A model generated the notes under the pieces. The model made no database searches and had not been told where the DNA came from. It worked only from the letters and a program-made list of their open reading frames with translations. From Nitrospiria bacterium (GTDB lineage: Bacteria > Nitrospirota > Nitrospiria > SBBL01 > JAADHI01): a stretch of 37,797 bases of DNA. The translations under genes and the position numbers were made by a program. The stretch covers positions 1 to 37,797 of the forward strand of contig CALZIJ010000013.1 in the NCBI GenBank assembly GCA_945787655.1, given 5' to 3'. Shown piece by piece: positions 34,783 to 37,797 of this stretch; the first letter of the stretch is position 1, and every line of letters starts with the position of its first letter.

Positions 34783-35123
34783 GGTGTTTCTCCTCCTTTC
34801 GACCATGCCGGAACCTCACCCCATTGGCGCTTGAACCGGAGATAATCGATTGTTTCCAGAATTTCATTCTTAAAACTGCGTTCAAAGGGAATTTCATCCT
34901 GCTTCGCGGTCGTCTCCCGATTCCAGGGGACAACATAGACGACATGCGGTTTTTCAAGCGTGCCCTGTATTTCCGTGCCTCCCATAAGAATGTGTTCAAC
35001 CTCATCGGGCTTTTTATTGTTGAGATCTTCGTCACCTTTATTTTCAGAGAAAACCGGCTCTGAATAAAACGAAAAAACAAGGATTAATATCAGGCCTGTC
35101 CGTACACGGTCCATAAACTTCAT
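34779..35123 (-). CDS. Small secreted protein coupled to the ExbB gene; unrecognised
   Basis: A 114-residue protein with a signal peptide (RTGLILILVFSFYSEPVFSE, cleavage near FSENKG), so it acts in the periplasm or outer membrane. The mature part has no recognised domain: acidic DEDLNNKKPDEVEHI, then MGGTEIQGTLEKPHVVYVVP, then a helical end (FERSFKNEILETIDYLRFKR). GTEIQGTLEKPHVVYVVPW reads as two beta-strands and resembles small partner proteins seen between TPR and ExbB genes of Agl-like clusters. It overlaps both neighbours (its ATG sits inside the TPR lipoprotein stop; its stop overlaps the ExbB start), so it is surely part of the machine. Function unknown. Confidence 0.7.
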   Translation of the reverse strand: MKFMDRVRTGLILILVFSFYSEPVFSENKGDEDLNNKKPDEVEHILMGGTEIQGTLEKPHVVYVVPWNRETTAKQDEIPFERSFKNEILETIDYLRFKRQWGEVPAWSKGGETP

Positions 35124-35854
35124 TGAGCTCCTCCAGTATTGTTCAGGCGTTTTTGAAGCGCGGAAACCCAGAGATCAATTTCTTCATTCACTTCCCCGGT
35201 CAATGTTTTGTGCTTCTGATAATGATGTATGGCCTTTTCCGGTTCATTTAAAAAAAGGTCATATAAAACCGCCAGGTTGAAATGCGCATCCTGAAATTCG
35301 GGAGAAACGGAAAGGGCGGTTAAATAGGCCTTCTCCGCCCCTTTGAAGTCCCCCTGCTCGCGGAGCAATATCCCTAAATTATAATGGGCGTCCGCATGGC
35401 CGGGGACAAAATCCGACACTTTGATGGCCTGACGGTAGGATTGGATGGCATCCTCATCACGTTCAAGGCGTTTATAGGCCACTCCCAGATTAATATAAAA
35501 AACGGACACATCCGGGTATTCATCTCGAAGGGCTTCAAACAGAATGCGGGCCTGATCACTCTCTCCCATCTCCAATAACCTCGTTCCTTTCTGAAACTGT
35601 CTCAAGACTTGGTCCCATTTCTCGGCAGCTTGCTCGGAGGAAGACAATGACGGGGCCTCTGCTTTACCTGCGTGTTCTTCAATGGCCCCCTTCTCCTTAC
35701 TGTCTTCAATCCCTTTTGATTCTTTTTTTCCCAATAAGGGCTCAACTTGCGAAGCTTGTGGCGCGACAGGCCCTTTTATTTTTACGCACCCGCTGGCAAA
35801 GCAGATAAAAAATATCAAAAACCCGCAGAGGGCTTTGGTGCAGGGAAAATGCAT
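35120..35854 (-). CDS. TPR-containing lipoprotein
   Basis: A 244-residue lipoprotein: signal with lipobox ALCGFLIFFICFASGC, Cys20 lipidated. A charged linker (about 30-75) precedes three to four tetratricopeptide repeats: FQKGTRLLEMGESDQARILF, VFYINLGVAYKRLERDEDAI, AHYNLGILLREQGDFKGAEK and AHFNLAVLYDLFLNEPEKAI. TPR stacks hold protein partners. It starts 4 bases after the stop of the large TPR protein (site AGGTGG), and its stop overlaps the start of the small secreted protein, so the genes are tightly coupled. Longer readings upstream would begin within the previous gene. Likely outer-membrane attachment factor of the ExbB/ExbD/TonB-like machine. Confidence 0.88.
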   Translation of the reverse strand: MHFPCTKALCGFLIFFICFASGCVKIKGPVAPQASQVEPLLGKKESKGIEDSKEKGAIEEHAGKAEAPSLSSSEQAAEKWDQVLRQFQKGTRLLEMGESDQARILFEALRDEYPDVSVFYINLGVAYKRLERDEDAIQSYRQAIKVSDFVPGHADAHYNLGILLREQGDFKGAEKAYLTALSVSPEFQDAHFNLAVLYDLFLNEPEKAIHHYQKHKTLTGEVNEEIDLWVSALQKRLNNTGGAQ

Positions 35855-35858
35855 TGGT

Positions 35859-37793
35859 TTATTCCACCTGAACAATCTGCTCATCTTTGGAACCAAAAGA
35901 TAACAAAGATGGAAGCAATACGGGATTAATGGTCGAGACGACCCGTTCAGAACGCTCTTTTCTCCGGTAAAGCGCGGGGCGCAATTCGGCCAGGCGATCA
36001 AAGCTTTTTTTTACCCACTCGGTATAAGACCCGTTCGATTGGCGGATGCGTTGAACATTACTTTCATAGGCCTTGACCGCCTTTTCTTCAAAAGGATAGG
36101 CCTTTTCTTCCAACTGAAAAAGATACTCCTCCATCTGCGCCTCATTTAAGTTTTGAGGCCGCTCCGCATTCAGCAAGGCGGACTTAAAATGCTCAAAAAC
36201 TTCTCCCAAACGAAATGCCGAAACACTCACGACTTCGGCATGACCTGATTCAATGGTTTCGGTATATCGCTGTACAGCCTCTTTTAAGGCCCGTGTTTTT
36301 TGTTTAAATTTTTTTGAGGCTTCCTTTTTTAAATCGACTGCTTTTAAACGTTCAAATGCCTTTTCCGCTTTAATGAAACGGGCCTTGGCCGCAAAAAGAG
36401 TCTTGGGGGCCCTTTGTATTGTGGCCTCATATAATTTCAGTGCGGCCTGATCTCTTCCCTGTTTTTCACGGGTCTGTGCCATTTTGAACAAGGCTTCCGG
36501 TGCATCCTCATGTTTTGGAAAGCGCTGAATAAACACAAGAAAGGTATTGATCACATCTTTATATGCATGCTGCGCTTCATAAAAAAGCCCGGCCTGCCAA
36601 AGCAGCTCCTGCGCCCTTGCTGCATCCGGTGTACTTTCAGCCGCCCGGACAAAATGGGCTGCGGCCTGAAAAGAATCGCCTGCTTTTTCAAACAACAAAC
36701 CCGCATTAATGTTTGATTTTTCTGCCCATTCGGAGGATGCATAATTAAGGGCAATCTTTTGATACACTCGAATCGCGTCCTGTGGCCGGTTTAAACCTTC
36801 ATATAAAAGCGCGGCCTCAAACAGCGCCTCCGGGGCCAATGCTGTTTCAGGGGCATCATCCGAAACCGCTTCAAAAACCAAGGCTGCATTTTCGGGCTCC
36901 CCCTGTTTTTTAAAATTTTCGGCCTGTTTATAAATGGCGGCCGCCAATAATGTCCTTAAATCCTCAGCCTCCTCAAGGTCGGTCCTGGACAAATCTTCAA
37001 TGGCACGGATATAAGCCTTACGTGCGGCCCTAAAGTCCCCCAATTTCATATAACTATGGGCAGTTAATGTTTTTGCCGCAGGGCTCAATCGATGTTTCGG
37101 GTAAGTGGTGATCATGTTTTCCAAAACATTGGCCGCCTCTTTAAAGGCATCCGTCATAAACAAAAAATCTCCCGCATTAAAAAGAATCTCCGGTGATTGA
37201 GAGGCTTTGGGAAAAGCGCGCGCGTATTGCTTTGAGACATCAATGTATTCTTCGGAAGCGCCGCGCATCTTGACTTTCTCGTACGCAACAACCGCCGCAT
37301 ACGCCGCCTTTTGATCAGGCGGGGCTTCGGCATCACCATAGGCTGCGTTTTCAAAGGCTTTTCCTGCATCGGCATACGCTTCAAGGGACATCCAGGTTTC
37401 ACCCAATAAGAATTCCAGGTTTCGTGCTTCTTTCGCTTCTGGAAATTCCTTTAAAAAAAGACGATAGAACTGTGCTGTTTCATGAAAAATAGCGGGGTCT
37501 TTTTCTTTTTGCGCACGGGCGTGGGTCGATAAGGCGAGGCGGTGCAACTCCTTTTTCAAAAGAGGACGCGCACGTGCTCTTGAATCGGGATCATTGGCCC
37601 GGTACCACTGACTCTTGGAGGTGTATTCATGGACCAGGTTTATCTTTTCGGCTTGTGCGGCGAGCGTCTTTCCTGATTTTTCCAGCGCTTCCAGCACATA
37701 CGCCGTAAAAAACGGGGCCATCGGATCAAGTGGATGCGCTTCTTTAAAAGCCCGGTAGGTGTCGATGCCAGAGCTTGTGTTTTTTTCCACCAT
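35859..37793 (-). CDS. Large TPR-repeat protein, 5' end probably outside the window
   Basis: At least 644 residues of tandem tetratricopeptide-type helical repeats, e.g. APEALFKMAQTREKQGRDQA, FNAGDFLFMTDAFKEAANVL, PAAKTLTAHSYMKLGDFRAA and NINAGLLFEKAGDSFQAAAH, spaced by about 35-40 residues. A long helical segment follows (KKEASKKFKQKTRALKEAVQ) and the end is a short, helix-poor tail. No signal peptide is visible at the first ATG (37793) and the frame is open to the window edge, so the true N-terminus, likely with a signal or lipobox, lies beyond. It heads the Agl-like cluster. In Myxococcus such TPR proteins with TonB/ExbBD partners serve gliding or envelope assembly; here that is by analogy only. 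Confidence 0.8.
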   Translation of the reverse strand: MVEKNTSSGIDTYRAFKEAHPLDPMAPFFTAYVLEALEKSGKTLAAQAEKINLVHEYTSKSQWYRANDPDSRARARPLLKKELHRLALSTHARAQKEKDPAIFHETAQFYRLFLKEFPEAKEARNLEFLLGETWMSLEAYADAGKAFENAAYGDAEAPPDQKAAYAAVVAYEKVKMRGASEEYIDVSKQYARAFPKASQSPEILFNAGDFLFMTDAFKEAANVLENMITTYPKHRLSPAAKTLTAHSYMKLGDFRAARKAYIRAIEDLSRTDLEEAEDLRTLLAAAIYKQAENFKKQGEPENAALVFEAVSDDAPETALAPEALFEAALLYEGLNRPQDAIRVYQKIALNYASSEWAEKSNINAGLLFEKAGDSFQAAAHFVRAAESTPDAARAQELLWQAGLFYEAQHAYKDVINTFLVFIQRFPKHEDAPEALFKMAQTREKQGRDQAALKLYEATIQRAPKTLFAAKARFIKAEKAFERLKAVDLKKEASKKFKQKTRALKEAVQRYTETIESGHAEVVSVSAFRLGEVFEHFKSALLNAERPQNLNEAQMEEYLFQLEEKAYPFEEKAVKAYESNVQRIRQSNGSYTEWVKKSFDRLAELRPALYRRKERSERVVSTINPVLLPSLLSFGSKDEQIVQVE

Positions 37794-37797
37794 GTAA

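Overview
The window reads as a Gram-negative bacterial chromosome with mid-range GC. The evidence is outer-membrane lipoproteins, an ExbB/ExbD/TonB-type system, an outer-membrane barrel protein, a PEP-CTERM surface protein and a rod-shape operon. The mix (PEP-CTERM protein, AgmX/Agl-like energised complex, monomeric siroheme reductase followed by TusA, selenodomain-associated glycosyltransferase) would suit a Nitrospirota or former deltaproteobacterial lineage. That placement is inference; no rRNA or tRNA gene was recognised.

Layout. 1-2930: glycine-zipper lipoprotein, a frameshifted PfkB-kinase remnant, then a PEP-CTERM protein followed by two hairpins. 2938-5684 (minus): uvrC and an isoaspartyl peptidase in one operon. 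5969-7706: AT-richer accessory patch with an unrecognised HEPN-like protein, a well-formed 57-bp integron attC site, and a GNAT acetyltransferase whose 3' end runs out of frame into the tail of a second GNAT. No integrase gene is present. 7777-8310: exported ankyrin protein. 8470-11670 (minus): glycosyltransferase and Cu+-ATPase, with the ATPase start immediately after the glycosyltransferase stop.

11877-17851 (plus): cell-shape operon RDD protein-mreB-mreC-mreD-mrdA-rodA. mreB carries an in-frame TGA inside a conserved C-terminal motif, with a clean open frame continuing to the normal end. 18147-19907: RNase G with a large acidic insertion in its S1 region. 20051-23111 (minus): an anchored protein of unknown function, a small exported carboxypeptidase-regulatory-like protein, a PNPOx-like flavoprotein and a Kelch protein. 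23241-28795 (plus): siroheme nitrite/sulfite reductase with two complete Cys quartets and a helical tail, TusA, a dihydroorotate-dehydrogenase-like flavoprotein and an ABC-F ATPase. 28833-30584: divergent Slp lipoprotein and outer-membrane barrel protein.

30604-37793 (minus): TPR protein (5' end probably outside the window), TPR lipoprotein, small secreted protein, ExbB, two ExbD, AgmX/TonB-like protein, FtsB-like protein and Era. Overlapping or very short junctions suggest one transcript that couples an energised envelope machine with a divisome protein and a ribosome-assembly GTPase.

The most notable items are the mreB in-frame TGA, the orphan attC with its GNAT-GNAT junction, the double-cluster siroheme reductase with a HEPN-like tail next to tusA and a flavoprotein, and the unknown small protein translationally coupled to the ExbB gene.
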